Part shown: in pieces, positions 1-5,644 of the stretch
Layout: every line of letters begins with the position of its first letter
Position numbering within the stretch: position 1 is the stretch's first letter
DNA from: Erysipelotrichaceae bacterium
Lineage (GTDB): Bacteria; Bacillota_I; Bacilli_A; Erysipelotrichales; Erysipelotrichaceae
Direction: 5' to 3'
Assembly (NCBI GenBank): GCA_021442745.1
Contig: JABUSI010000422.1
Coordinates: 1 to 5,677 of the forward strand
Length of the DNA stretch: 5,677 nucleotides
The notes under the pieces: model-generated
What the model saw: the letters and a program-made list of their open reading frames with translations, nothing else
Databases searched by the model: none
Told to the model about the DNA's origin: nothing
Translations under genes and position numbers: made by a program

Positions 1-24
1 GCCATGGAATTCCATGGCTTTTTT
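1..24 (+). terminator. Palindromic rho-independent terminator
   Basis: Positions 1-18 form a perfect palindrome: a 7-bp GCCATGG/CCATGGC stem around an AATT loop. Six T residues follow at 19-24. This is a complete intrinsic terminator for a plus-strand transcript arriving from left of the window. It also sits 27 nt beyond the stop codon of the minus-strand surface-protein gene, so it probably serves both convergent transcripts. The minus-strand T tract would lie outside the window and cannot be seen. Confidence 0.8.
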
Positions 25-45
25 CATTGATGAATAATTTGTGTA

Positions 46-1833
46 TCAGTTTGCCTTCGGATAAATAATGATTTCTCTGGATTGTCCGTCTGCCGTATAA
101 ATGGTAAGTACACACGGTCCGTTGCCTCCGCTGGTATTTCCCTGATGGAAGGAGACGGAGGAAATGGTGTGTTTGACGTCGGTGACGGCACCGTAGGAAC
201 TTACGACAACTTTTTCAATATCCGTAATGCCTCCCAGATGACCGCGGATGGAAATGTAGTAGTCTTCATCCATCGGACAATTGAAGGTAACTTCGTTCTG
301 TTTTTCTCCCGGAGAGCTGATGTTGAATTTGATGACCGGTGCAACGTTTACGGTTACCGCTTTGGATGTATATCCTTCTGCCTTGAACTTTACGTTACGG
401 ATGTACGGATAGTCAATCTTTGCGGTGCTTTCCAGAGCGTACAACTGGTTCTTACTGTTGAGCGCAAAGGCGTCGGTGTTATCCGCTAAGGTAATACCGG
501 AAGTAATGTCCGTATATGTCATGCTGCCGTCCTTATAGACGCACTTTTTCAGCTTGACATCTGCCCAGGAACCGTTGCTCATGCTTGGGGAATACCATAG
601 CGTACCGGAATTGTTGTAGAACGTTACATTGGCTTCTACCCAGGTATTGTTGACATACAGGGTATATGTAGCTTTTGTCTTGTCGGTTGCGGTTGCGGTA
701 ATGGTTACCGAACCGGTTTTGAGTCCCTTGACTTCACCGGTCTTTTTGTCGACGGATGCAATCTTGGTATCGGATGACTTGTATGTCAGCGTCTTGTCTT
801 TGATGTCGCCTTCGATGACAGCAGCAATGGTCTTGGTTTTCCCGAGATCTACGGATTGCTTGTCAGCAGGGAACTTGACAACGGTATCCATTGACCATTT
901 TGCGGTAAAGTCCGTCGGTTCTTCAATAACGGAACCGGATTCGAATTTATGCGATCCGTCGTACCAGCCTTTGAACGTATACCCGGTCTTTTTCGGTGTT
1001 TCCGGTGCAATCAGACCGATGCTTTCATACGCAACGGTAACGATGGTTTCTTCCCCGTTATCCGGGTTGAATGTTACACGGTATTTCGGTAACCAGCAAG
1101 GAATCAATTCCATGTCGGTGTAAATCGGTTTTGCCGGATTGAACATCCAGTCGTCTGTGCTTGCGCCTAAGATGGACCAGCATTTGAAGATATCGCCTTC
1201 CTGAACCGGAACCGGAGGCATTTCATCGATACATTCGCCTTCGTCTACACCGATGAGCACTTCGTTTCCGTCCGGGTAACGGAACGTAACCGTTAAGCAT
1301 TTCAACCATTTGGCGGTAATGGTAACGTCCTTGTTGAAGACGGTGTCCGGATTGAACATGGTGTTGTCTTCATCGTACCAACCGGCGAATGCAAAGCCTT
1401 CCACGGTAGCCGGAATCGGATTTGACAGGATGGAGAACGGAGAATCCATCGGTACTTTACATAGGATATCCTCTAATTCATGTCCCTGCACAAACGTTAC
1501 GTAGTAGCATGGAGTGAATCTGGCAACCACATTTGTGTCCTTTTCAATCGGTGTGATAAAATCATACGACTGATCGGTATCTTCGATATACCAGCCGTCA
1601 AAAATCATATGACTGATTTCCGGTGTTTCCGGAATGCTTTCCGGAATACCTTCCTTTGTGATAGCTATTTTCGTCTGATTGTCTTGCACGGATACGTAAA
1701 TGTACGATTTTGCGAATACCGTCAGATACGCCACGATACCGCCGACAAGAAGTAAAACGGCAAGCACAACAGGAATCAACTTATTGTTCTTTTTTTCGTT
1801 AACTGCAGAAAGTTCTTTCTTTTCTTCTTCCAT
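46..1833 (-). CDS. Membrane-anchored surface protein with four InlB-type B-repeats and a Big_2 domain
   Basis: This 595-residue protein is probably displayed outside the membrane by an N-terminal anchor. Residues 1-18 are charged and lysine/glutamate-rich. Residues 19-40 form one hydrophobic helix with no obvious signal-peptidase site, so the bulk should face outward. Four InlB B-repeat (Listeria-Bacteroides repeat) units follow at about 45-106, 110-176, 180-247 and 251-313. Units 1, 2 and 4 keep the GWY signature (W81, W152, W290) and units 2 and 4 end in AKW; unit 3 is divergent (KCW at 217-219). A Big_2 Ig-like domain spans about 318-394, with the typical YKSSDTKIASVD and GLKTGSVTITATA strands. 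Residues 395-595 are beta-rich and unassigned; the VKFKAEGYTSKAVTV stretch near 481-495 weakly recalls hemoblobin-interacting-type domains. There is no LPXTG motif. Nine cysteines lie in the presumed external part. The start has AGGGG nine nt upstream on its own strand. Adhesion or wall binding is inference. Confidence 0.88.
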   Translation of the reverse strand: MEEEKKELSAVNEKKNNKLIPVVLAVLLLVGGIVAYLTVFAKSYIYVSVQDNQTKIAITKEGIPESIPETPEISHMIFDGWYIEDTDQSYDFITPIEKDTNVVARFTPCYYVTFVQGHELEDILCKVPMDSPFSILSNPIPATVEGFAFAGWYDEDNTMFNPDTVFNKDVTITAKWLKCLTVTFRYPDGNEVLIGVDEGECIDEMPPVPVQEGDIFKCWSILGASTDDWMFNPAKPIYTDMELIPCWLPKYRVTFNPDNGEETIVTVAYESIGLIAPETPKKTGYTFKGWYDGSHKFESGSVIEEPTDFTAKWSMDTVVKFPADKQSVDLGKTKTIAAVIEGDIKDKTLTYKSSDTKIASVDKKTGEVKGLKTGSVTITATATDKTKATYTLYVNNTWVEANVTFYNNSGTLWYSPSMSNGSWADVKLKKCVYKDGSMTYTDITSGITLADNTDAFALNSKNQLYALESTAKIDYPYIRNVKFKAEGYTSKAVTVNVAPVIKFNISSPGEKQNEVTFNCPMDEDYYISIRGHLGGITDIEKVVVSSYGAVTDVKHTISSVSFHQGNTSGGNGPCVLTIYTADGQSREIIIYPKAN

Positions 1834-1869
1834 AATCCCTAACCCCTATTATTGTTTTCTTTCTATGCG

Positions 1870-1898
1870 AATATACTGTAACACATTTTATCAGTAAA
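1870..1898 (-). promoter_or_regulatory. Candidate promoter of the surface-protein gene
   Basis: Read on the minus strand, TTTACT (1898-1893) and TATATT (1875-1870) are separated by 17 bp, matching the sigma-A boxes at 4/6 and 5/6. The -10 lies 36 nt before the ATG, leaving a short leader that contains the AGGGG ribosome binding site. The -35 is weak, so this is only a candidate. Confidence 0.45.
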
Positions 1899-1936
1899 TA
1901 CACTTGTTAATGAGAAGGAAAAGGATGGCTCTACAT

Positions 1937-1958
1937 AAAAAAACAGCCGGTTAGGCTG
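1937..1958 (-). terminator. Minus-strand rho-independent terminator
   Basis: On the minus strand CAGCC (1958-1954), a TAACC loop and GGCTG (1948-1944) are followed directly by seven T residues (1943-1937). It lies about 30 nt beyond the stop codon of the frameshifted small membrane-protein gene and separates that unit from the surface-protein promoter. Confidence 0.75.
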
Positions 1959-1986
1959 AAATTGTTTTATGCCTGCAGTACCTGTG

Positions 1987-2291
1987 TTATTTGTTTCCGG
2001 TACGCAGAAACCAAAACAAGGAGGTTTCCGGTAACACAACCGGAAAGACGGCAGCGAATCCTGTGATAAAACCTGATATGCTGATACGGACGTGATAACT
2101 TATTGAACCGTCAGGTCTCATGGAATATATGGTGGTCAGATGAACGCCAAATCCGTAATCGATGGTACATTCCCCGCCGTACATGGTATAAAACGTTATC
2201 AGTAAACGCTTGTTTACGGTAGTATATAGTTAATGCCTGTAAGAACAACGGAAAGAATCAGAGAAAGAAGCAGAAGGAATTTTGTTTTCAT
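1987..2291 (-). pseudogene. Frameshifted small two-helix membrane protein (about 101 aa)
   Basis: Two minus-strand frames together make one small protein. The first starts at ATG 2291-2289, with GAAGG eight nt upstream, and reads 25 codons of a lysine-led hydrophobic helix (MKTKFLLLLSLILSVVLTG...) before TAA at 2216-2214. The second is open from just after a TAA near 2233 down to the stop at 1987-1989. It encodes YTMYGGECTIDYGFGVH followed by a C-terminal hydrophobic segment (SGFITGFAAVFPVVLP). A one-base shift at about 2217 joins them (ILP into VNKRLLITFYTM). Restoring one G, so that CCGTA becomes CCGGTA, would give an unbroken reading frame of about 101 codons. The unit has its own promoter and terminator, and the second frame has no ribosome binding site at its first ATG (2184), so it is not an independent gene. 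Function is unknown. I recall similar small two-helix proteins with a Y..GGEC motif in Bacillota, but cannot confirm it here. The break could be recent decay or a sequencing error. Confidence 0.7.
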
Positions 2292-2311
2292 AGTCGTAGC
2301 CTTCGTGCTCT

Positions 2312-2340
2312 GTTATACCAAGACCTGTAAGGAAGTTAAA
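2312..2340 (-). promoter_or_regulatory. Extended -10 promoter of the small membrane-protein gene
   Basis: On the minus strand TGGTATAAC gives an extended -10 (TGn followed by TATAAC at 2317-2312). A weak -35, TTAACT, lies at 2339-2334 with a 16-bp spacer. The -10 lies 20 nt before the ATG at 2291, leaving a short leader with the GAAGG ribosome binding site. One copy of the AGACCTGTNNGGAA direct repeat covers the spacer and -35. Confidence 0.5.
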
Positions 2341-2382
2341 ATACGTTCGTCTGTGTATTTTTGTGAATAGACCTGTGGGGAA
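2321..2382. repeat. Direct repeat AGACCTGTNNGGAA in the divergent intergenic region
   Basis: AGACCTGTAAGGAA at 2321-2334 recurs as AGACCTGTGGGGAA at 2369-2382: 12 of 14 bases are identical and the starts are 48 bp apart. Both copies lie in the 155-bp gap between the minus-strand small membrane-protein gene and the plus-strand hydrolase gene. The first overlaps the minus-strand promoter. Use as a regulator site is inference. Confidence 0.4.
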
Positions 2383-2446
2383 AGGAATAGTAAACTATAG
2401 ATGTATAAATACGGAAATAAACTCAAAAAAAAAGGAATGTGATTCG

Positions 2447-3289
2447 ATGAAAATAACAATTCTGGCAGAAAATACGGCATGTAATATGTTTCCGGGGGAG
2501 CACGGACTTTCACTTCTGGTGGAATATCGGGACCGGAAGGTTCTGATTGATACGGGTGCCAGCGGACTGTTTGCGGAGAATGCCGGAAAGATGGGAATGG
2601 ATTTGGCCGGTGTGAATGCTGCCTTTCTGTCTCATGCTCACTATGACCATTCCGGGGGCTATCCTGCTTTTTTTGCGATCAACACGACCGCTAAGGTGTA
2701 TTTGCAAAAATCGGCGAAGAGAAGGCATTATTTCAAGATTTTCGGGGCTATTAAGAAAAATATCGGGATTCCGGAAGGAGTATTGGACAGATATGCTGAC
2801 CGGTTTGTATATGTGGAAGGATACCGGGATTTTGAAAACGGCATCTGTGTATTGCCGCACAGTACACCGGATAAGATTTTGCAGCGGGCAAAACGCACCC
2901 ATATGTGTGTGGAAACGGAAGGGCGGATTGACTTTGATGACTTTTCGCATGAACAAACCGTGGTGTTTGAAGAAGAGGATGGTTTGGTTTGTGTGAACAG
3001 TTGTTCTCATGCCGGTGTGGACGTCATTGTCGAAGAAGTGAAAAAGGTGTTTCCGGGGAAGAATATCAAGGCGTTTTTCGGCGGATTCCATATGATGGGA
3101 TTGAGTGGTGCGGATTCCTGCAGTTACAGTAAGGAAGAGGTACAGGAAGTGGCAAAACGCTTGTTGGAAAGCAGTGATGCGGTATTTTATTCCGGCCATT
3201 GTACGGGTAGTATCGCGTTTGGCTGGCTGAAGGAAATAATGGAAGACCGTCTGGAAGCAATGGCATCCGGAAAGGTATTTGAAGTATAA
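2447..3289 (+). CDS. MBL-fold metallohydrolase, COG1237 type
   Basis: This 280-residue metallo-beta-lactamase-fold protein should be a cytosolic metal-dependent hydrolase; it has no signal peptide. The frame is open from a GTG at 2363, but ATG 2447 is chosen because AAAAAAAGGAATG lies just upstream and the protein then begins with the family's short strand (MKITILAEN). Visible metal-site motifs are D35 in LIDTG, the H63-A-H65-Y-D67-H68 core, H188 in NSCSHAG, H215 in GGFH, and H251 in SGHCTG. The GGFH and HCTG signatures are typical of COG1237, the group that includes proteins annotated as 7,8-dihydropterin-6-methyl-4-(beta-D-ribofuranosyl)-aminobenzene-5'-phosphate synthase. The length fits that family and all ligands are present. 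The real substrate is unknown in most bacterial members and is not indicated here. The PhnO-like acetyltransferase gene follows after 15 nt, suggesting co-transcription. No strong promoter is visible; TATAAA at 2404-2409 is the best -10 candidate. Confidence 0.88.
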   Translation: MKITILAENTACNMFPGEHGLSLLVEYRDRKVLIDTGASGLFAENAGKMGMDLAGVNAAFLSHAHYDHSGGYPAFFAINTTAKVYLQKSAKRRHYFKIFGAIKKNIGIPEGVLDRYADRFVYVEGYRDFENGICVLPHSTPDKILQRAKRTHMCVETEGRIDFDDFSHEQTVVFEEEDGLVCVNSCSHAGVDVIVEEVKKVFPGKNIKAFFGGFHMMGLSGADSCSYSKEEVQEVAKRLLESSDAVFYSGHCTGSIAFGWLKEIMEDRLEAMASGKVFEV

Positions 3290-3304
3290 ACAGGGGTGAT
3301 GACT

Positions 3305-3727
3305 ATGTTTCGAAAAGCAACCATGAATGATTGGGAGGCTGTGTATCAATTGATCTGTGATCTGGAAAAAACGGAATTTCCGAAAGAAAAGTTCCGGGAA
3401 ATCTTCCATGAGCAATTACATAAGGAATCTTGTTATTGTCTGGTATGTGAAATAGAGGGAAAGACAATCGCGATGCTGAATCTGCGGTTTGAAAACCAGC
3501 TGCATCATACGGACAGAATTGCGGAGATTATGGAATTTGTGGTGGATGAGAAGTATCGGAACAAAGGAATCGGAAAACAGATGTTTGACAAAGCCTGTGT
3601 AATCGCAAAAGATAACGGTTGTGTACAGATTGAACTGACCAGCAATCAGATCCGGAAGGATGCCCACAGATTCTATATCCGGAAAGGAATGCAGAATACA
3701 CATTACAAGTTCTGTAAACCGTTATAA
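3305..3727 (+). CDS. GNAT N-acetyltransferase, PhnO-like
   Basis: This 140-residue protein is a complete single-domain acetyl-CoA-dependent N-acetyltransferase. The strand-turn-helix of motif A is at about 77-100, with the acetyl-CoA loop R85-N-K-G88-I-G90. From memory it resembles E. coli PhnO (aminoalkylphosphonate N-acetyltransferase, 144 aa) along its length: AVYQLICDLEKTEF at 12-25, the LHH at 66-68, EIMEFVV at 74-80, and the C-terminal DAHRFY at 119-124 followed by HYKF. An amine substrate of the aminoalkylphosphonate kind is therefore possible, but no phosphonate genes are in view and specificity cannot be read from the motifs. GTG 3296, ATG 3299 and ATG 3305 are in-frame starts; 3305 fits best because AGGGGTGAT (3292-3300) is a strong ribosome binding site that would cover the earlier ones. 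It follows the hydrolase gene by 15 nt and is probably translated from the same mRNA. Confidence 0.87.
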   Translation: MFRKATMNDWEAVYQLICDLEKTEFPKEKFREIFHEQLHKESCYCLVCEIEGKTIAMLNLRFENQLHHTDRIAEIMEFVVDEKYRNKGIGKQMFDKACVIAKDNGCVQIELTSNQIRKDAHRFYIRKGMQNTHYKFCKPL

Positions 3728-3809
3728 ACGAAGTATACGGAAATGTGATATATGGCTGAATGATACAATTCGTTACATAAGAAAACAGAAAGTTGTGAGG
3801 AAAGAGAAA

Positions 3810-4220
3810 ATGAATGTCCGAGGTATGTCCGGCAGATATGAGGTAAGAACTCTGACAGTACAGGATATTGATGTGATATACGAGTTGTCGGTTGGAAATC
3901 CGTTGTTTTATCAATACTGTCTTCCGCACGGTTATGAACAGACAAAAGTAAAATACCGTTGGCATGGTGATGACTGCGAAGTATTGTCTTATGGCAAAAC
4001 CGCTACGGAAAAAAGACTTCGGGGGACTTCCGGGATACGTTGAAGCTTGTTTTCTGAGTGTTAACGAAATGACAGATCCGTAAATTCACATCGGAATCGG
4101 ATTAGTTATTCGGACCTGGTTCTTAAAATCAAAAAACGGTGTGTATGGCTTGTAAATGAATTATGTCTGAAATCACGGCAGATTGACAGGGTTTGTAAAG
4201 TCTGCACTAAGGAAAAATAG
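3810..4220 (+). pseudogene. Decayed GNAT acetyltransferase, second subfamily
   Basis: ATG 3810 has GAGGAAAG five nt upstream and opens a typical GNAT N-terminus: YEVRTLTVQDIDVIYELS, then NPLFYQYC and a DDCEVLSYGKT stretch resembling the DDMxALPxGKT segment of one GNAT subfamily. The frame then derails and stops at 4041-4043, after 77 codons. Family-like pieces continue in the +1 frame: KKDFGGLPGY, FLSVNEM, a TAA at 4081-4083, then IHIGIGLVI, a degenerate acetyl-CoA loop. They then return to the first frame, with KRCVWLVNELCLKSRQI, ending at TAG 4218-4220. The span of about 137 codons is slightly short for the family (about 150-165). At least two frameshifts and one nonsense codon make it a pseudogene. 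The N-terminal part is convincing; the assignment after about 4060 is weaker. A possible extended -10, TGATACAAT, lies at 3761-3769. It differs in sequence from the intact GNAT upstream, so it is not a simple recent duplicate. Confidence 0.68.
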
Positions 4221-4234
4221 TGTAAAAATAGTGT
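4213..4234. repeat. 11-bp tandem repeat upstream of the fic promoter
   Basis: AAAAATAGTGT occurs twice with no gap (4213-4223 and 4224-4234), ending 30 bp before the TATAAT box of the Fic gene. It overlaps the last codons of the decayed GNAT frame. It could be an operator, an A-rich UP-like element, or a slippage duplication. Confidence 0.5.
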
Positions 4235-4261
4235 AATTTTAATGAAATCCTTCTACATCCC

Positions 4262-4270
4262 TGGTATAAT
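4262..4270 (+). promoter_or_regulatory. Extended -10 promoter of the Fic gene
   Basis: TGGTATAAT (4262-4270) is a consensus extended -10: TGn directly before a perfect TATAAT. No convincing -35 is seen at 16-18 bp upstream, as is usual for extended -10 promoters. The start codon is 25 nt downstream, leaving a short leader with a GGGGG ribosome binding site at 4284-4288. Confidence 0.7.
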
Positions 4271-4295
4271 ACAGTAGCAAAACGGGGGCATTTTC

Positions 4296-5396
4296 ATGAT
4301 TAAGGTTCCATTGACAAATGAAATATTAAGATATATTACCGAAATAGACAGTAACCGGTATAAGGTGTCTTCTGTCACTTTGCCTAAAGCTGTTGCCAAC
4401 AGATTACGCAGGAATTCCAAGAAAAAAAGTTCCTATGCATCGAACAGAATCGAAGGCAATCCGTTATCTGAAAAACAAGTCGATGAAATTATTGAAAGTG
4501 ATGAACACAAACATTTTATGAAACCGGAACAGGAAGTAAGGAATTATTTTCTCGCACTTAATTTCCTGGAAGAAAATGCCGGGAAAAATACGAAGTTTTC
4601 TACAGACCTGATTCTGGACGTACAGAAACTGGTCGAAAAAGGCGCATCAAAGGAAAAGACAGGGCTGCGGAAAGCCATGCCACCCGGAGTTTTATTTGCT
4701 GTGTATGATTCCAAGACCGGCACACCGGATTATATTCCTCCGGAATACACGGATATCCCAAAACTTCTTGAGGAATTGGTTGAGTACGTAAATACAACAA
4801 ATGATCACCCTCTCATAGTCGCAGCTGTAGTTCACTATCAACTGGTCACAATCCATCCTTTTGAAGATGGAAACGGAAGAACGGCAAGATTATTGTCGGG
4901 ATACATTTTGGATTGTAACGGGTATGGATTTAACGGTATTGGCTCTTTAGAGGAGTACTTTGCTTATGATACAGATGAATATTATGAATCAATTCAAATG
5001 GGTTTGCCTGTTCTTTATTATTCAGGCAGGGATAATCCCCCTCATCCCGAAATCTGGGTAAACTATTTTCTTCGAATGGTACATCTTTACTCAAATAAAG
5101 TTGCAGACCTGCAAAACAGTTCAACCGAAGAGGAAATAGTCGGAAGTTTGTCATTCCTCAAGACAAAGGAGAAAGAACTGTTATCGTTCTTGATTAAAAA
5201 ATACAAAGGAGAATTTACACCAATAGAGGTTAGCAAATCTTTTGATGTTACAAATAAGACAATAATAAACAGATTATCGGCACTTGTTAAAAACGGTTTC
5301 GTAGTGCCGATTCTTGTAAACGAAAGAATCCGATCATATGAACTGAGCGATTTTACGAGAGAACATGAAAAGGAAATCGTAAAGTTGATGAATTGA
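4296..5396 (+). CDS. Fic family protein, self-inhibited class II with C-terminal winged helix
   Basis: This 366-residue protein should transfer AMP from ATP to a hydroxyl of a target protein, acting in the cytosol. The catalytic motif H187-P-F-E-D-G-N-G-R195 is intact. The inhibitory motif [S/T]xxxE[G/N] appears N-terminally as S49-N-R-I-E53-G54, placing it in class II, where the glutamate blocks productive ATP binding. The segment at about 130-155, ending in DYIPPEYTD, fits the target-binding flap. Residues about 290-350 look like a winged helix-turn-helix (FTPIEVSKSFDVTNKTIINRLSALVKNGFV at 307-336; read as helix, turn, helix, wing). Architecture and length recall Shewanella SoFic (about 372 aa). 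No separate antitoxin gene is needed or seen. GGGGG lies seven nt before ATG 4296. The gene stands alone with its own extended -10 promoter, and the winged helix plus the upstream tandem repeat raise the possibility of autoregulation, which is inference. The target protein is unknown. Confidence 0.92.
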   Translation: MIKVPLTNEILRYITEIDSNRYKVSSVTLPKAVANRLRRNSKKKSSYASNRIEGNPLSEKQVDEIIESDEHKHFMKPEQEVRNYFLALNFLEENAGKNTKFSTDLILDVQKLVEKGASKEKTGLRKAMPPGVLFAVYDSKTGTPDYIPPEYTDIPKLLEELVEYVNTTNDHPLIVAAVVHYQLVTIHPFEDGNGRTARLLSGYILDCNGYGFNGIGSLEEYFAYDTDEYYESIQMGLPVLYYSGRDNPPHPEIWVNYFLRMVHLYSNKVADLQNSSTEEEIVGSLSFLKTKEKELLSFLIKKYKGEFTPIEVSKSFDVTNKTIINRLSALVKNGFVVPILVNERIRSYELSDFTREHEKEIVKLMN

Positions 5397-5551
5397 TTCC
5401 GACGAAGGCAACGTCATGATTGTGTTTTGATAAGACGTGGGATGGTAATGGAGAGATTATTGAATGAAACAGTGGCAGAACTGAGACATTTTCATACAGT
5501 AAATACGTTTTATTTATACTCACAAAAAGCAGGTTGCGTTCTTACTGATTC

Positions 5552-5586
5552 AAAAAAACAGGCTGAATACTTATTGATTCAGCCTG
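5552..5586 (-). terminator. tRNA-Arg terminator, possibly bidirectional
   Basis: CAGGCTGAAT (5559-5568) and ATTCAGCCTG (5577-5586) pair perfectly over 10 bp around an 8-nt loop. On the minus strand the stem is followed by seven T residues (5558-5552), giving a strong intrinsic terminator 12 nt past the CCA end of the tRNA-Arg fragment. On the plus strand the stem is followed by CTTTCGTTTCT, so it may also end the Fic transcript; no other terminator is seen after that gene. Confidence 0.85.
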
Positions 5587-5598
5587 CTTTCGTTTCTA

Positions 5599-5644
5599 TG
5601 GCGTCCCCGATTGAATTCGAATCAACGACCTTCCGCTTAGGAGG
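5599..5644 (-). tRNA. 3' half of tRNA-Arg(CCU), partial; probable attachment site
   Basis: Read on the minus strand, this is a tRNA from the anticodon loop to CCA. The loop CTCCTAA (5643-5637) carries anticodon CCT at 5641-5639. The 3' anticodon strand GCGGA, variable region AGGTC, T stem-loop GTTGA/TTCGAAT/TCAAT, 3' acceptor strand CGGGGAC, discriminator G and encoded CCA follow in order. It matches the usual Bacillota tRNA-Arg(CCU) pattern as I remember it. The 5' half is missing: the next 33 nt (5645-5677) contain neither GTCCCCG to pair with the acceptor strand nor a D arm, and the 5' anticodon strand mismatches after one pair. A cut near the anticodon loop, with the 3' half and native terminator kept, is what tyrosine-recombinase integration into a tRNA gene leaves at one junction. 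The complete tRNA copy would lie on the far side of the element, to the right. Confidence 0.8.

Noticed and set aside
1..18. Overlapping NcoI and EcoRI sites in an 18-bp palindrome, suggesting a cloning linker
   Set aside because: The palindrome is followed by T6 and sits just past a stop codon, so a natural terminator explains it fully.
1888..2206. TTATCAGTAAA at 1888-1898 repeated at 2196-2206
   Set aside because: An 11-base match between two sites is expected by chance a few times in a window this size, and one copy lies inside a broken coding frame rather than a promoter.
2202..2217. GTAAAC-GCTT-GTTTAC inverted repeat
   Set aside because: It lies inside the frameshifted coding sequence at the break point, has no T tract on either side, and is short. 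It may have promoted the indel but is not supported as an operator or terminator.
2363..2446. 28-codon upstream extension of the hydrolase from GTG 2363
   Set aside because: The extension lacks a proper ribosome binding site and is not family-like, while AAAAAAAGGAATG immediately precedes ATG 2447 and the mature family start.
2510..3415. 301-aa minus-strand open frame opposite the hydrolase
   Set aside because: It is histidine- and phenylalanine-rich with no domain pattern and lies opposite a gene with intact catalytic motifs; it is a shadow frame.
4183..4210. TTGACA at 4183-4188 as a -35 box for the Fic gene
   Set aside because: No acceptable -10 lies 16-18 bp downstream (best is CACTAA), and the extended TGGTATAAT at 4262 is far better placed.
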